Below, one piece after another: positions 5,770-5,799 of a DNA stretch of 5,799 nucleotides. The translations under genes and the position numbers were made by a program. The notes below the pieces were generated by a model. The model worked only from the letters and a program-made list of their open reading frames with translations. It was not told the origin of the DNA and did not search any database. The stretch's first letter is position 1. Each line of letters opens with the position of its first letter. This DNA comes from Rickettsiales bacterium (GTDB lineage Bacteria > Pseudomonadota > Alphaproteobacteria > Rickettsiales > UBA1997): assembly GCA_023262945.1 (NCBI GenBank), contig JALQXY010000130.1, positions 1 to 5,799 of the forward strand, written 5' to 3'.

Positions 5770-5799
5770 TTGTTTAGTTTTTATATATGTTTTTAGGTG

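Noticed and set aside
5728..5799. C-terminal end of a minus-strand gene (24 codons including stop, open to the right edge).
   Set aside because: Too short and low in complexity to call as a CDS. It shares the 11-mer with element A, so it could simply be repeat sequence. Kept as a hypothesis in the findings.
5759..5799. Start of a plus-strand gene at the ATG (MKSDCLVFIYVFR...).
   Set aside because: The ATG belongs to the shared ATGAAATCAGA motif. In element A the same ATG leads to only seven codons before a stop. There is no Shine-Dalgarno and no recognisable protein.

Overview
This AT-rich window (roughly 30% G+C by eye) looks like chromosomal DNA of an alphaproteobacterium, most likely a reduced, host-associated lineage such as Rickettsiales. 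The reasons are the base composition, the lack of Shine-Dalgarno sequences before every start, and the gene set: an FzlA-type GST-fold protein and an AmgK/COG3178 kinase, both with alphaproteobacterial hallmark motifs. No transposase, phage gene, CRISPR array, tRNA or rRNA is visible. The coding content is housekeeping.

Layout, left to right. (1) Bases 1-178, minus strand: the 5' part of nuoJ (complex I membrane subunit), running off the left edge and with an abnormal N-terminus. (2) 220-3015, minus: full-length polA, 41 bases upstream of nuoJ on the same strand, with a three-domain layout but a decayed proofreading site. (3) 3016-3230: a 215-base divergent intergenic region with a hairpin followed by a T-run (element A) and a possible promoter. 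(4) 3231-3908 and 3913-4884, plus: a tight two-gene unit, fzlA (FtsZ-binding GST-fold protein) and an amgK-like sugar kinase. (5) 4879-5604, minus: tatC, meeting amgK tail to tail with a 6-base overlap. (6) 5605-5799: noncoding sequence upstream of tatC with a perfect 22-base palindrome inside a longer hairpin (element B), then about 50 bases with no recognisable gene.

The genes serve respiration (nuoJ), DNA repair and replication (polA), division (fzlA), probably cell-wall amino-sugar recycling (amgK) and protein export (tatC). Only fzlA-amgK suggests a shared theme, septation and envelope.

The most interesting signal is noncoding. Elements A and B have hairpins of exactly the same 22-nt length. 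Their stems differ at three base pairs with both partners changed each time so that pairing is kept. They share flanks, including the 11-mer ATGAAATCAGA downstream, and lie 100 and 103 bases upstream of the polA and tatC start codons. This looks like a dispersed structured repeat, or a copied gene end with its terminator, rather than two unrelated terminators.
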